From the NCBI RefSeq assembly GCF_947623445.1, contig NC_135247.1:3536501-3600500 (forward strand): 64,000 nt of DNA. Direction: 5' to 3'. This DNA comes from Clavelina lepadiformis. Taxonomy: Eukaryota > Chordata > Ascidiacea > Aplousobranchia > Clavelinidae. Below, one piece after another: positions 1-12,835 of this stretch (its first letter is position 1; the number at the start of each line of letters is the position of its first letter). The notes beneath the pieces were generated by a model. It ran no database searches. It saw only the letters and a list, made by a program, of their open reading frames with translations, and was not told where the DNA came from. Position numbers and translations under genes: made by a program.

Positions 1-65
1 ATCTTGGTTTCACAAAATCGAATACCGAGTCGCTGACGTCCATACTCAAACAGTGGAACTTGCTG

Positions 66-679
66 GATTCATTCGTTCGAGTCACTGAGCACCGGGACTT
101 TTCGAGCTTCTTTGCCAAAGAGGATGGACTTTGCTTCTGTCATAATGTAAATGATCTTTTTGACTATATTGAGATTCCCTGTATTCCAAACGACTGGCGT
201 CTTTTTATCGACGGCTCAAGCAGGATTTTCAAAGCCGTATTGCTTCACAATGAAAACAGATATTCCTCTATTCCTTTGGCCCACTCAGTACATCTTAAAG
301 AAAACTATGCAAATGCCAAAACTCTTCTGATTGCTTTGAAGTATGACCAATTCAACTGGCAAGTAATTGGAGATTTCAAAATGGTGGCATTTTTAATGAA
401 TCTCCAGAGTGGATTTACCAAATTTCCATGTTACCTATGCCATTGGGATAGTAAAAATACAACTGCACACTATCATAGACGAATATGGCCAGAACGATGG
501 GTGCTTACTCAGAAGAACAGGGCGAACGTTTTCACCAGGACATATTGGATTTTGAACGTCCTTACCAAGGACAATATATAATGAGCGTATGATGGGTGAC
601 TATATATGGAGGCTGATCCGTGAAAGTAACTTACAGTAAATCTAGAAAAACGGAAATCGGAAAAACCATACATTTTTAA
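66..679 (+). pseudogene. Remnant of a repeat-derived protein family (EQGERFHQDI family)
   Basis: The translation matches a protein family that is widespread and multicopy in invertebrate genomes, probably encoded by a mobile element whose class I cannot name. Recognisable stretches are the WRLFIDGSS, AVLLHN, HSVHLKE and GDFKMVAFLM blocks near the start, a C-x2-C-x-W pair (PCYLCHWDS), and then the terminal EQGERFHQDI and MMGDYIW blocks. The large middle part of the family is absent, so the terminal block follows directly on the WPERW block, in another frame. The copy is therefore broken. It begins before or at the window edge. A second, longer member lies at 8509-9258. Confidence 0.7.
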
Positions 680-3600
680 TTGATTTGTTTACTATGTGCT
701 TCTACCTAACTGTTCAATAGTGTTGTTTTAAACTCTTTAGATTGTCAACTCCACATATAAGTTGAAACTTTGTCCTGTTTTATTTCTTAAAGGAGCATAA
801 ATTAGAATACAAAATGTAAACCTCTCTAATAGCAAAAACAATTAGGAAATAACACCAAATTTTATGTGTTAGATTACACATGTTTGCACAAAATCTGAAT
901 TTAAAAAAAATCACTCCCGTATTCACAAAAGCAAAGTTTAAAAGAAATTACGTGAGTTTTCTTTAGTTTCTAGACGTAACCAATCAGAAAACAACACTTA
1001 TAACCTAGGAACAAAAATTGTGTTACACAGTTTAACGATGTACCGTTAGGAAATGTACTTCAATGCTTTTTTGCTGAGCTGCCTTAAAGACGAAATTTTA
1101 TTCTTACATCCAATGCTTCGCTTTCTCTTTCGCCATATTTTTAGTGTACTTCAACAATTAGCCAGCTTAAACAACTTTTATGAAAACAATCTGACAAAGA
1201 TATAAGTTTTACGCAATCATTTTACAGCATATCAAACACATAGACCAAACAATAATAAAAGAATACCGGGCGCGACGCGTAAATTCATTCTTAAGTGACA
1301 CAGGAGTTGGAAAGTGGGTTTTATATAGCTAGTTTATGGTTGTGGTCATTCCGAATTTTACTGCTGTCCAATTACCCTATACTGCCAACGCTAACGTTAA
1401 ACTCATACTTCACGGTAAAATTACATCTAGATAAGTCTTACTTTGGTGCTAAATTGTTTTTTTAAAACACTGATACTGGTGTATATTATACAGCTGCTGT
1501 ATATTGTCGAGGAAATTGAAATCGATCAAATTACCACTACTTGGACATTAACATTAATAAGCTTTCGTGCTGTTGTTATGCGATTATTTTACATGAACGC
1601 ATTTTCTTTTATGAAGACTAATATGATACTCAACCAAGTGGTAAATATAAAGGTAAATTACAAATATTCAATTTCTTATCAACTCTATCAAGTTCCAGAA
1701 GTTTTATTAATGTATTCGATAAATAAGCTACTAAATACCAAAGGAAAATTTTAACTTTTGAAATTTAATTACTAAAACCAGGCTAAGTAAGTTGTATGAC
1801 AACCGTAACATAGGCCAAGATGTTCCATGCAAGATAATTACATTATAAAAGTTTATTAATCCATTACCCACTGTTAACTTTTTGCAGAAAAACATCAAAC
1901 CATCTCAGGCTCTATCCAAATGTGTGATACAGTATACGCGGTCAGTCGCCATTTTGATGGTTTGATGGAGGAAGTGAATTTATTTCGCAAGTGTTACCAT
2001 TTTTAAATTCTCTATGAAGCATGTCATGCAAAGTAACAATCTGTAAATATATCATATTACAAATCAAACCTTCTAAAAAAAGCATCATTTCAAAGCAGGA
2101 AATTAAATAAATTGCACTATTTGATAAAAAATGGTTACTAACCCCATATTATTTTACAATTTTTCAGCACTGTGTCTAAAAGCAAAGAGAAACTTATTCT
2201 GTTTTTTTTGTAACAGTTTTTAACTAAGAAACCAATTTAACGCAGACAAAAAGAAGCTTTTATATCTCAACTGTAACCGCTGAAACGGGTGTATTCAAAC
2301 TATCACAAACTTAAAGTGTTCATGCAAAACAACTATGTATAACATATCCCAAGTGAGATTTACTAAGAAAATTTAAATTACCGTGTTTATTAATTATTAT
2401 TGAATAAAGAATCGAAGTGAGACGGCAAGCTTCGAGACAAATAGCCTTTGGTCACGTAAGTGATATAAGAAATCATTGAGCAGGTATCCCACTTACGTAG
2501 CAAATTAAATAATCTCATCGCATACAAAAAATCATCAAAAGATAAGCAACGAAACTGTTAACTAAAACAAAAATTACCAGACACGCAACATCACAATGGT
2601 TAAAATATCATAAAACAAGAAGAAATCATTCAATAGACTGAAATGTCTTAACAAAACAAGTGAAACTACCTGGGTATTTCAACAAATAAAAAACTATTGA
2701 CAAATATACGTGGGTAATGAGGGTTTTCACGTTGACGAAATAGTAAAATGGAATTTCATGGCAGCATCATCCCTTTTGAAGCAAAGCGAGCGGCAACTTA
2801 AATGTTAAAGTCTTTAAAGTACGTTTGCATTGATTTAAATGTCGTATAAAAAGCACATGGAATGGATAAAGGATGCGCAAGCTTTGGGCTTGGCCCATTT
2901 TAAGTACTGGTATTAACCTGCATTTCTTCATCTAAGATCGGTATTTTTTTAACAGATATTGTGTCTAAAGTTTAATAAGCAGTGGCATGACAGACAACAA
3001 CATTGATTAATGTACATTTCTAGAAAAGTCGAACAGTTCTCAGAAAAAAGACAACTACCGTATGTAATACGATATAACAAATACCAAACTACTCGCTACT
3101 CATGTTTAGCCGCAATTACTTGTGCGACATTGCCAAAAGCCTCACATCAAGGACAAAGCGGAAAGTCATTAACTTGTATGTAAAGGACCAACCATTATTC
3201 ATTGCTAATAAGTGAAGGATTTCTGGATTCGTAATTGGTCGGAGTCTTGCCTAGAAGTCGTTAACAAACTGTTATAAAAACCCTAAAACAAGAGCAACAA
3301 ACGCACTCTTCAAACTTATAACCAATTGTGTTCTCCAACAGAAAATAAGTGTAAATCACTAAATTTCAAATAATAAACTTCGTAAATGCAAACTAATTCG
3401 TTTTGAATTCCAAACAAATGATAATAACAGCAGGTTAGGACCCCAGAATATTCAGAAAAGCAAACGAAAATTAAATAATAACAAGGTAGTAACAAAGGAC
3501 CTAGCAATGAATGATATGTTGAGTTTATTGGTTTATTAGAGAATTTCAAAGTACCCTATCCTAAAACAGTATTTACACACGAGTCAAAATTTTCAGACCA

Positions 3601-3934
3601 CGTTAAGTTTTACCTTATTATGGTCCTAATATATCAAATAAACTTGCGCTGAAGATTACCATAGTGGAAAGGCGCCTACGAAATTTAAAAATCAAACTTT
3701 CACCAACAATAAATAAAAGCAGGTCGAAACAAAAATACATATTTAAATTTCGGAAAACCCACACGTTATTTTTTTTAATCTTCTTACATCGAAGAGTGTC
3801 ACGTTTTCATACAGCTTCTGGGCAGACGCCGGGTAGGTAGATTTAAGACTCCAGACTGATTTTGAGAAATGCAAAAATTACTAAGAAGCTCCAACTTTAC
3901 AAAGCGATTCTAAGCAGCTTCTGTGTAAATTATA
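680..3934. other. Intergenic, no gene recognised
   Basis: This is AT-rich sequence with only short open frames. None shows a known domain or a splice-consistent neighbour. I see no clear repeat structure here and no convincing IFT57 relic, although the tandem-duplication spacing would place one near 3-4 kb. Confidence 0.5.
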
Positions 3935-4235
3935 TTTAGAGTGTGCGTGCGGCTCTTTCATCCTTCTGATGCGGCTCTTATTAATTTTATTGCTACAGTA
4001 GAAACAAACAGAAGAACACTCGCGTCTTTATCTCACTGAGCACATTATAGTAAATGAAAGCATAATCATTCTGGTTGTAACGTCATAATTAGTCGATATA
4101 TGATATCCATATGTCGATATCCATATGTGTCGTTTTCGTTTTATTGTGAAAATAGTTTTGCGGCTCCCAGTGAATTTTATTTTGGGGAATATCGGTTAAA
4201 ATGGCTCTTTAAGTGCAAAAGGTTGCCGACCCCTG
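3935..4235. mobile_element. hAT-like non-autonomous element remnant
   Basis: The right end reads GGTTGCCGACCCCTG, the inverse of the common hAT terminus CAGGGGTCGGCAACC. Internal GCGGCTCTTTCATCCTTCTG and GCGGCTCCC motifs are typical of non-autonomous hAT elements with this terminus. No matching left terminus or 8-bp target duplication is visible, so the left boundary is approximate and the copy looks degraded. It has no coding capacity. Confidence 0.5.
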
Positions 4236-7200
4236 GCTTATACCATACGTGCTTGTTAGTCGTATTTGCTCGCGACCGTCATGGTTTGTAATTTCACCCG
4301 AATGACGTAATTGATCACACTATTAAGATTCTAGAACATTGAATTTTATGATCTAACTAAACTGAAAAATCAAATAGTGCTGTATGTGCATATGCCTGAA
4401 TGAAAATGAGTTTGACACCCTTCTTGAATCTGCAAATCAGAAATATTGGTTTTCACGAACATCATACAATTGCATAAGGTGATTGAGAACCAGTTCTTAG
4501 TTTGCTGACAAACTCCAGTCAAAAGCTGTGAAAAGTATAGTTGATAGCATAGGCCAAGCCATCATGTTTCTGGTGGTTCGGGGAGTCTTTGGTTAAAGGC
4601 GCAGTTGTGTTGTGGCAATTATGGATGACAAGTGTTCTCGATTCGTTTCAAAACATATTTTCGAAACGAAGCGGCTTAGTAAAGGTTAGTTCGATCAGAA
4701 AAATATAATGAGTTTTGAAACAAGTTTTTAAGCTTTAAAACTTGTTTTTATTAGGCTAGCGTCACGATACTGCATGGATTAAGAAACCAAACCGTAACAT
4801 TGCACAAAACAGGTTTGCCACACACCTTGCTTGGTGATCAGAAACAAAATTTCAGACCGGTTTTTGCAGAAAAATTTAAAGATATTTTAAAAGCACGCTT
4901 GCGTTTATAACATTAAGTAGGTCAAAATTACGTCGACATAGTTTTAAGGTCATACGTGACCACTGGCTATACAGCCTTAATCATTACAGCCACACTAAAA
5001 GCTATTAAAATCTTTTTACGATAATGGTTGTCGCTTAATCCGACAAGAGAAAAATCCACCAACATTGTGTTAAGGCAACGAAATATTTATAAGGATAATA
5101 TAAAGCACACGTAGTACTATGATACCAAGCTGGAATATGTTTTTCCAACGCCTTGATAAACTTTAAACTTGAAAGTTTTTGGTGAGGATCAACTCGCGAC
5201 AAACATCATCTTAACAAACACTTGGTTATTATCAACATTTAAGCGTAAAAGATTAATAACTTCTCGAACACGATCACTTGCGCCTGTCAACATAAAACTA
5301 ATCGCGGTTTAACCCAGATACAGGAAAGTTAAACCTCATAATCTCACCGTGATTTAAATTATTTTCTAGTAAATAGAAGTTTAGGACAACTCAAAAGACG
5401 TATTTGCCGATTTAGCCTACTTTTCTAGCTGGATGTATTTCCTAGAAGAAGAAGTTCCTAGAAGTGCTGTCGCTAGATCCTCAAAGAGTTTTACCTACCG
5501 TATATACTGTAGTTAGACACTCTTCGTGTTATAAAATTACACAAACGTGACCGCTAGCATGCAATACAAATGGCAAGCTAGTAAAGCGTTGGCTTATCTG
5601 AGTATTGATTGTTCTTTTCTATAGAAACCGAATATTGCAATTCTGGCTTAATTTATGTACAATAGTCGTGATAAATTTCTTTCAAGAGGATTCTGTCGTT
5701 TAAAAGGTGCAATTACACCACAAATGGATAATAGTAGCGGAAACGCTGTTAGGCAAACACTTTTTTCATAAAACACTGCATGTTTATTCGGAATACAGCA
5801 AATTAAAAAAGATATTACAGAAATTTGATCGCAAACCAATCTTGAATCTTAAGTGTTTAGTGATAAAAATTCAAATTAACTCTTAAAATTAAAAACCTTT
5901 TAATTCCGGATGTTTAAATCTAGGATGGAGTAAGAAAAAATAACTTATACTGAATAGAAATAAAATAAAGAAGCTTGAGATAGCAACAAAGATGAAATAA
6001 AAGATTTAACTTGCTAATGTCCTTCAGAGCAGAGTTGTCGGTCATCACAAAACAAGATTTTGCTTACACAGACAAACTTGCTCAACGAAATAATATCTAG
6101 GCTAGCGCCCAAGCAATGAACATTTGTAATCTAAACCCAGCCAAGGAACCATTAACAAGCTTTAACTTACATCAGAAATTGTTAAAATTGCAAACAAAAA
6201 ATCAGTTAACTGAACTATCCAGTTACAAGGATCGTGGGGCATAGAGTAGAGTGGGAAACGAACGTGTTTTATCAAATTACTAACTTTTCCAAATTGCAAA
6301 CAAGGTTTTTAAAAACATATTGGCCAACAAATAAATAGCTTACCTTAGATGACTGATTTGAAAAGAGTCGGCAAGTCCAAGTTGGAAATATAACTTCATC
6401 AAAGACAAAAGCAGTATGACGATGAAGGTTATATATAGTTTCTAAATAAATGAGTGCTTATTGAGTATAAACTGCATAGCATGAAAATAAGTGTTACGGA
6501 TTGATAATATAATTATATACTACTGTATTGTATTATACTGATAAATGCATGCCTGTTTTGCAATTGTTAAATTTGTTCATGCAACCCAGGAAGAGATAAC
6601 AACCTGCTGCATGTGTTTCTGTTGTATATAATAAAAACGTTCTTGAAGGAATCCGTCATAAAGATCAATTTCCGTTGCAGAGAAGAGTTGCAAATCAGCA
6701 GCAGTAATATTTGGGAAATGGCATACAATCATTTAAAACAGGAAAAGTTAATTTTTGGATTGGGAAAATGTGTTAAAAACAAATATATGAGCGAACCGGT
6801 GCGTGGGAAAAATTTCCTTAAACTTGATTTTAACAACTACTGTAAATTAAAATTTTAGTTTAGTAAAACTGGTTCGTGGATTAAGAGTTAACGACACTTT
6901 TTCATAAAGAGATTTTGAGGTACTCGGTAAAGCTTTGTCAGCCTTTGGTATATGACACATCATTTGATAACATCACATCAATGGATAAGAAAACGATAGC
7001 CGCAACCGATCGGTATTGAGGATGTGATACGCTTTCCGGAGAGCCGGTGCACTGTACTACCACCTTCCATGTTGATCTTGAAAGTGGTATCGAAAATAAA
7101 ATCATGGGATTTTTCGCCCACGCAGAAAGCGTGATGTCCGCCGCATGTCAGAATAGCCTACGAAGTATGGTATGCCGACAGACTCGGCCACAGACATGAG

Positions 7201-8055
7201 TCATCATTTATGCCAAGCGTATGCAATAAGAAGGACGTTGTGCACTCCGTTATGAACAATCTTCTTCCCTTGGTTGTAAAACAAAACATTAGTAATAGAA
7301 AGGTAAATCGGAATTGAAAGATTTATAAAAAGACTTTCAAGGCTAAAATTTAGATGTATGTTGTAACTGTTATGTCTATATCAAGTACAGCTCATGAGCA
7401 AAAAACACGAAATAAAAGCTTTGTACCCATGTTATCTTTAAACAGATGTGTACATTTTAAAATATTAGATATCGGAATCGGCGCCGAAGTGATATCAGAA
7501 TTGCAATGTTGTATTTTTTTCAAATCGGTAAAATTTTTGAAATAGTCCCATCATTACAAAGCAACCGATTAAAAGTTAGTGATATGACTAAACATCTCTT
7601 ACTTAACTGCTACCGTGAATGCAGGAAAATAAACCAACCAAGCTCAAGGTGATTTGTTGTAAATACTACAATACTAGAAAAACGAAAAGTGGTTCTGCAA
7701 GTGATAATATTCCAGGACTTAAAACTTCTTCTTGAAGCTCATGTGGTATACCTATATAAAGCAACCGACGTATGGCTTTTACCTCAATAGAGATGTGCTT
7801 GTCTCCAAAATACCCTCATGGACGATGGCAGACAGCACACCAAATTTTATGCGTAATTAAGCAACAGGGCTCGGAAGTTAAACGGGCGTAAAATCAAGTT
7901 TTACATCACAATCGAAACAAGTTATAAGGCGCTATGGACGCTTATGACAATCGCTCAGATTTCAGACAGAGAGTATTTTTAATGTAATAGTAGCTTCTAA
8001 TTTACTATATTTTTACAGTCGATATATAAGCCAGCAAAACGTTGAAACGGATACA
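4236..8055. other. Intergenic; left part of tandem-duplicate copy 1
   Basis: No gene is recognised. Two blocks resemble sequence about 16-17 kb downstream. Positions 5300-5340 (AATCGCGGTT, then a CCAGATACAGGAAAG-like run) match 22525-22560. Positions 6975-7220 match 23040-23260 (both begin ATGGATAA(G/A)AAAA and both contain CATGAGTCA near their ends). The second block precedes the secreted-protein gene in both copies and may hold its promoter or an upstream decayed exon. Confidence 0.45.
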
Positions 8056-10471
8056 ATGATCATTTTTTACATTGTCAACTGGATCTTGCGAAACTTCAGG
8101 ATTTTTCCAATTCTCGTCTTGGCAGCTGAATCAGCAATTACACTGGACAACAGCAAAATTATTCCTCAAATGAAAATAAACTGCCTAGACTAACTTTGGG
8201 ACGCTGATTCCAAATCTGAAATCAGAATTGGTCTATCACGTCAGGTTTTCAAGATATGAAAATTCACGAAATTCGGATTTTGCATTGATTGGCACTATAT
8301 TATAAGGTTCTACAGTACAAGGTATTGTGCAATTTTCTTTCCCAGCGAATTTTTGGTCATATTATGTCACAATGCATGTTATGTAAGATTAATATTGACA
8401 TTATTTTGTAAATGCAATGTTCTATCTTTTCACAATTAATGCATTCTTGAATGTTCTTGGCCATGACTATAGAGGGGAGGGGGGGGGTAGGGGTAGGGGG
8501 GGGACATATGTGGAGACCTTAAAGTTGTGTCACTTTTGCTCGGATTGCAGTTGGGTTACACCAAGCATATGTGCTTTCTCTGTTTGTGGGACAGTCGAGA
8601 CGATGCAAACCACTATGACACAACTGAATGGCCAATGAGAACGGACTACATTGTTGGAAGATATAATGTTAAGTGCCAACCCCTAATTGATCCGAGCAAA
8701 GTGTACTTGCCACCACTTCACATTAAACTGGGCCTGATCAAACAATTTGTGAAGGCAATGGATTTCAATGGAGATGGATTCCTGCATATAAAAGAAAAAT
8801 TTGGTGCAATACCAAGTGATGCTAAACTGAGAGCTGGAATATTTGTTGGCCCCCAAATACGTGATTTGATCCGTGACCCAGTATTTCCATCCAAGCTTAA
8901 TTCAATTGAATTAAAAGCCTGGAATGCATTTGTACAGATTGTACAAAATTTTCTTGGGAAGTACAGGGCAGAAAATTACTCGGAACTAGTGGACAATTTG
9001 CTGGAATCATACCGCGAAATGGGCTGCAGAATGTCGGTTAAACTGCATTTTCTTCATTCACACTTGGAATTTTTCCCGCCAAACCTGGGTGATGTGAGTG
9101 ACGAGCATGGGGAAAGATTTCACCAAGACATCTCTGTGATGGAATCGCGGTATAGAGGTCGATTTAACCCAAACATGATGGGGGACTACTGCTGGTTTCT
9201 TCAGCGTGAAACTGACACTGAACATACTCGAAAGAGCAAGTGTATAAAGCACTTTTGAGGGAATATAATGTTATTTTTGTCTGATTTAATTATCCTGGGT
9301 TGTGTTAAATTGTGCAGTATGATAATGCTGTTATTTTCAATAGAAATTACTGGGTTGATTACATGTAATGTTTTGTTCCGCTCAGCCAAAATTAGCCAAA
9401 ATCACAGTTATGGGTTGTCGTGAGCATATATCATATCTCAAAAACGTGACGTGTTAGAAAAAATCTAAGACCAGATTTGGATTCAGCATTGCAAAATTAG
9501 TCTAGGTAAACTTGAAATGAGCGAGGAATAAAAAATAAGTTGTAAATTGTTGTCCAGTGTTATTAAAATCCCGTAAGAAATTATAAGTAGCTTTTAAAAT
9601 AGCATTATACTGTTCACTGTGTAATTACCAAAAATATGAAGCATCAAGTTAACGAAACAAATTATTTAAAATCTTACAGTATAATCATTTTCACAAAAAA
9701 ATATGCTTGGGAAATTCGCCTGAAGTACTTTAAATAATGCCAACATTGAAATAATTTTTTTTGCATCGCAGACATTTGGGAGACGTCACGACTAACACTG
9801 AGCAATCCAAAAACGATTTTTTGCCAGACATGGTTACTTCGCTCTTGCTTTTCTCGGGAACAGCAAACACCGGGCATGCACCAAACCATGAACTTCCTAA
9901 ACGGTGAGCAACACAAATCAATACATAGCCTAAGGTAGAATTGTACTGTACCATACCACTTAACAACGGTTTGCCTTAAACGTTCAAGGAATTGTGATGC
10001 ATTAAATTAATTGTTTTAAAACTGTCTTTTTCAGGGAACGAAGAAGCTTGTTTCAAAAAAGTTTCATGTAAGTACAGTATGAGATATTGAAGTAAATTAA
10101 TTTGCCATAAGTTACAACGTAACAAGTTCACAATAGTAAAAATATACAGTACCTGTTTATAGTGATTATCGACATCGGTAGCAATAAAACGTCAAGGAGA
10201 CTCTTCCGTCACGTACAGTTAAGCTATTAGGAAAATGGACGCATAATGTTACATTTCTGATACTCTTTGTTTTTATAGATGCGGGTGTCATTTTCCTCAA
10301 AAATGTTTGCCCCAGTGCAAGAAACTTGACTTCCCAAGGCTGGACACAAGTCCATGTGCTACAAAAAAATACCGCCTTACATTGAAAACAATAATAAAAA
10401 GCTGTGAGAAGAAAAACGAAAAAATATATCATTCCCATAGAAAATATCTCGCTTCATTGCGTGGACAATGA
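8056..10471 (+). CDS. Secreted six-cysteine precursor, paralogue 1 (possibly defective)
   Basis: This gene is read by comparison with the intact paralogue at 23817-24912. Exon 1 (8056 to about 8150) encodes MIIFYIVNWI and a hydrophobic signal peptide ending near LAAESA. Exon 2 is 9772-9903, exon 3 is 10035-10067 and exon 4 is 10279-10471. Exons 2-4 have good AG acceptors, GT donors after exons 2 and 3, the same phase 2 at each junction as the paralogue, and no stops. A Lys-Arg pair sits at the exon 2/3 junction (LPKRERRS). Exon 4 carries six cysteines in the order C-x-C-x5-C-x3-C-x12-C-x15-C, followed by a basic tail ending LRGQ. Oddity: I find no GT donor after exon 1 where the paralogue has one, and intron 1 contains the repeat-family remnant at 8509-9258. 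The gene may use another first exon, or may be dead. A possible AATAAA lies at about 10601. Confidence 0.5.
8473..8503 (+). repeat. G-rich tract, potential G-quadruplex
   Basis: A run of 31 bases holds five G-runs separated by single A or TA spacers. It abuts the broken left edge of the repeat-family remnant that follows, inside the putative intron 1 of the secreted-protein paralogue. The pattern satisfies the usual four-G-run rule for a quadruplex on the plus strand. Confidence 0.6.
8509..9258 (+). pseudogene. Remnant of a repeat-derived protein family (C-terminal two thirds)
   Basis: One open frame encodes about 249 residues of the same family as 66-679. Motifs in order are CGDLKVVSLLLG, a C-x2-C-x-W pair (MCFLCLWDS), LPPLHIKLGLIKQFVKAM, GIFVGPQIRDL, FLGKYRAENY, MSVKLHFLHSHL and DEHGERFHQDI. 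It ends with MMGDYCWFL, a typical family C-terminus, and TGA. The family's N-terminal third (the WRLFIDGSS block) is missing and replaced by a G-rich tract, so it is a truncated copy with an otherwise well-preserved frame. No terminal repeats were identified. Confidence 0.75.
9259..9771. other. Non-coding, intron-like
   Basis: AT-rich sequence between the repeat-family remnant and exon 2 of the secreted-protein paralogue. It ends in a strong polypyrimidine acceptor (a T run, then GCATCGCAG at 9771). Confidence 0.4.
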
Positions 10472-12835
10472 CGCACTATCTATTTAGGATTCATTATGCA
10501 CATCTATGTGTAACATGGACATCTTAGAAAATCTATTGTATTAAAATTCTTCATTTTTGTGGACTACGGTAAATAATCTCCAACTTTTCATGGTTTGTAA
10601 TAAACTTATATATGTTCAATACGTTTATTTATTTCTGAAATGTGTATGTTAAAGTATGTTTTTATGCATATACAATACGCAGTATGTACACATACATATG
10701 TAAGGATCACGATTTTTATGCGATATGCCAATGAAATTAACTGGAAACGTTTGATTGTTTAAGTTACCACAGAAATACGGCAGAAATATTTAAAACACTT
10801 TGTATTGTTTCAATAGATGTTCTAAAGTTTTGTAGATAATTTCCGTATTTGCACATAGTTTATAGTGACATATACTGCAAAGAGTATACTGAGATAAACT
10901 TGCAAAACCTAACATGATGATCGCTATATATTTTATAAAGGAAACAAAAATGCAAGATACTAAAGAGTATGTTGTGCATATATACTAACATGTATGTATA
11001 TATAAAGTACCATCAAGTAATTTTGTATATTGAGATGATATAAATGTTTAAAAGTAACTATCAAAATCCTGTCGACCTTACAAGTCTGTCATGTACTTCA
11101 GCCAGTAAAAGCAGTAAGGTGATTCCAAAAATGTTACTGCAACTTTTGGATATAATCTACCTGGGCCTGGGTGAAGTTGAGGGTGTTAGACCAAAACGAC
11201 TATAAAAGATGAACATTACCAGTACTATGTGTAATGCCATTATCGGACTGTATAGCACGACTATATATATGCTACAAGGCTAAACTGAGTTTCTTCTTTA
11301 TATAAAAAAAATTAAAAAAATGTGAAGAAAGCGATTGCTGAAAATGCATATATTAGCCACGAGTAACGTTTTCATAGTCATGTGTCGCCAAGTTTTACCA
11401 ATTGCGGATAACTCAAAGTGCAGTATCGGCCTCACCAATTTCGAATTAACGAGCTTCCATTGTAGTTATTATTACTAAATGTAGTTAATAATACTGAAAG
11501 TTAATTACTTATTACTATGGTAGTTGCACAAAAACGTTGGCAGAGAAATTATCGTTTTGCCCACATCACCGAAAAACACATTACAACTGCGCAATGCAGC
11601 TATAATCTTAGTTGGCAACGCTTTCTAATTTTATGGTGGTAAGATCACAGTATAAGTCAGCATGCGAATCAATTAAACATTTTTTTTTAAAGTTCCACTT
11701 TAAGCAAAATTCTAGTTAAAACAAAAGTAAGTAACTTAAAAAACACTGCCTATAATAGGGTTTCAGTCAGATTAAACTTAAGGTGCTATCATTGCAACCA
11801 AAAAATTTATAACTACATATTTTGTATTTGAAGTGACATTCCAATAGCTAATCAATTATATGTTTATCACTGCACTTGATAGATTATAATTATGTTTCAA
11901 CAGTATTTCTATTATTTTTAATAGGTACTCCATAACTACGGTTGCTCTCTAACAAGAGCAACGCATAACTCACTTTGTAGCCAAAATGCAGTTTACGATC
12001 CTCACCACAAATTTCTGTCGATGAGTAAAATAAATCTTAATAAAGAAAATGTTTTCGTTATGAGGCATCGCTTGATCCCGGAAAGTTTTCCGTACAGGTG
12101 ATGTCGGATTTTGAGACAAATTGGTCCACTCATAACTCGGCAAATGTTTAGCATCGGCAGCAAAGTGTACGATATGAAGATAGATATGTAAAATTACATT
12201 ACACGGAATTTCTGAAAATGATGGTTTGACATAAAGAAGTTAGAAATACTGCGGTTAACGATTACATTCTTCGGTCGTTGCAAAGATGAACAGACCGCAA
12301 TGACGGGGTATTTCTGTTCTCCAAGTTTAGATCTCAAGAATTGACGGCAAAACTTTATCTGGCAGATGCGCATAACCTACCATGTCAAAATTGGTATAAA
12401 AACCGGCAGATACAAATCTGGCTGCTTTCTAGACTGTTTGTTGGATCAACAGCGTCCGACATTTGCAAAATATAACAGCAAGCCACAAAGATCATATCAC
12501 CTATAACATAGCTTTTAATGGAACAGGCTCAGAAATCAGACAGTCTTCTTCCACAACAAATATTTATCAAATAAACATTTGCAACTTGCAAAACAACAAA
12601 ACAACACTTTTGCAATTTTTATGGCGTTTCAACTCCTCAAACGCGCCATACCGTGGCCGTACTTTTATATCACAGCCTCGAGTAGCAACCGACATCTATA
12701 AATGATAACTGTACGTCAGTATAAAGAGTGAAGAAATTACAAAGCTTTTTTAAACAATATACGTAGTTTAAAGCATTTGGCTTGCCTTTAAATTCGTTTT
12801 GACGAAATGTGTTTCTTTGTAATATTCAATCCGAC
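10472..12835. other. Intergenic; duplicate copy 1
   Basis: No gene is recognised. Positions 10780-10900 match 25250-25380 (AATTTCCGTATTTG, then ATAAACTTG). Positions 11880-12060 match 28010-28190. These frames are not conserved between the copies, which argues against coding function. Confidence 0.45.

Noticed and set aside
12463-12705. 80-codon Asn/Thr-rich frame just left of the LTR-element fossil
   Set aside because: No domain is recognisable, and it cannot be assigned to the element or to a host gene.
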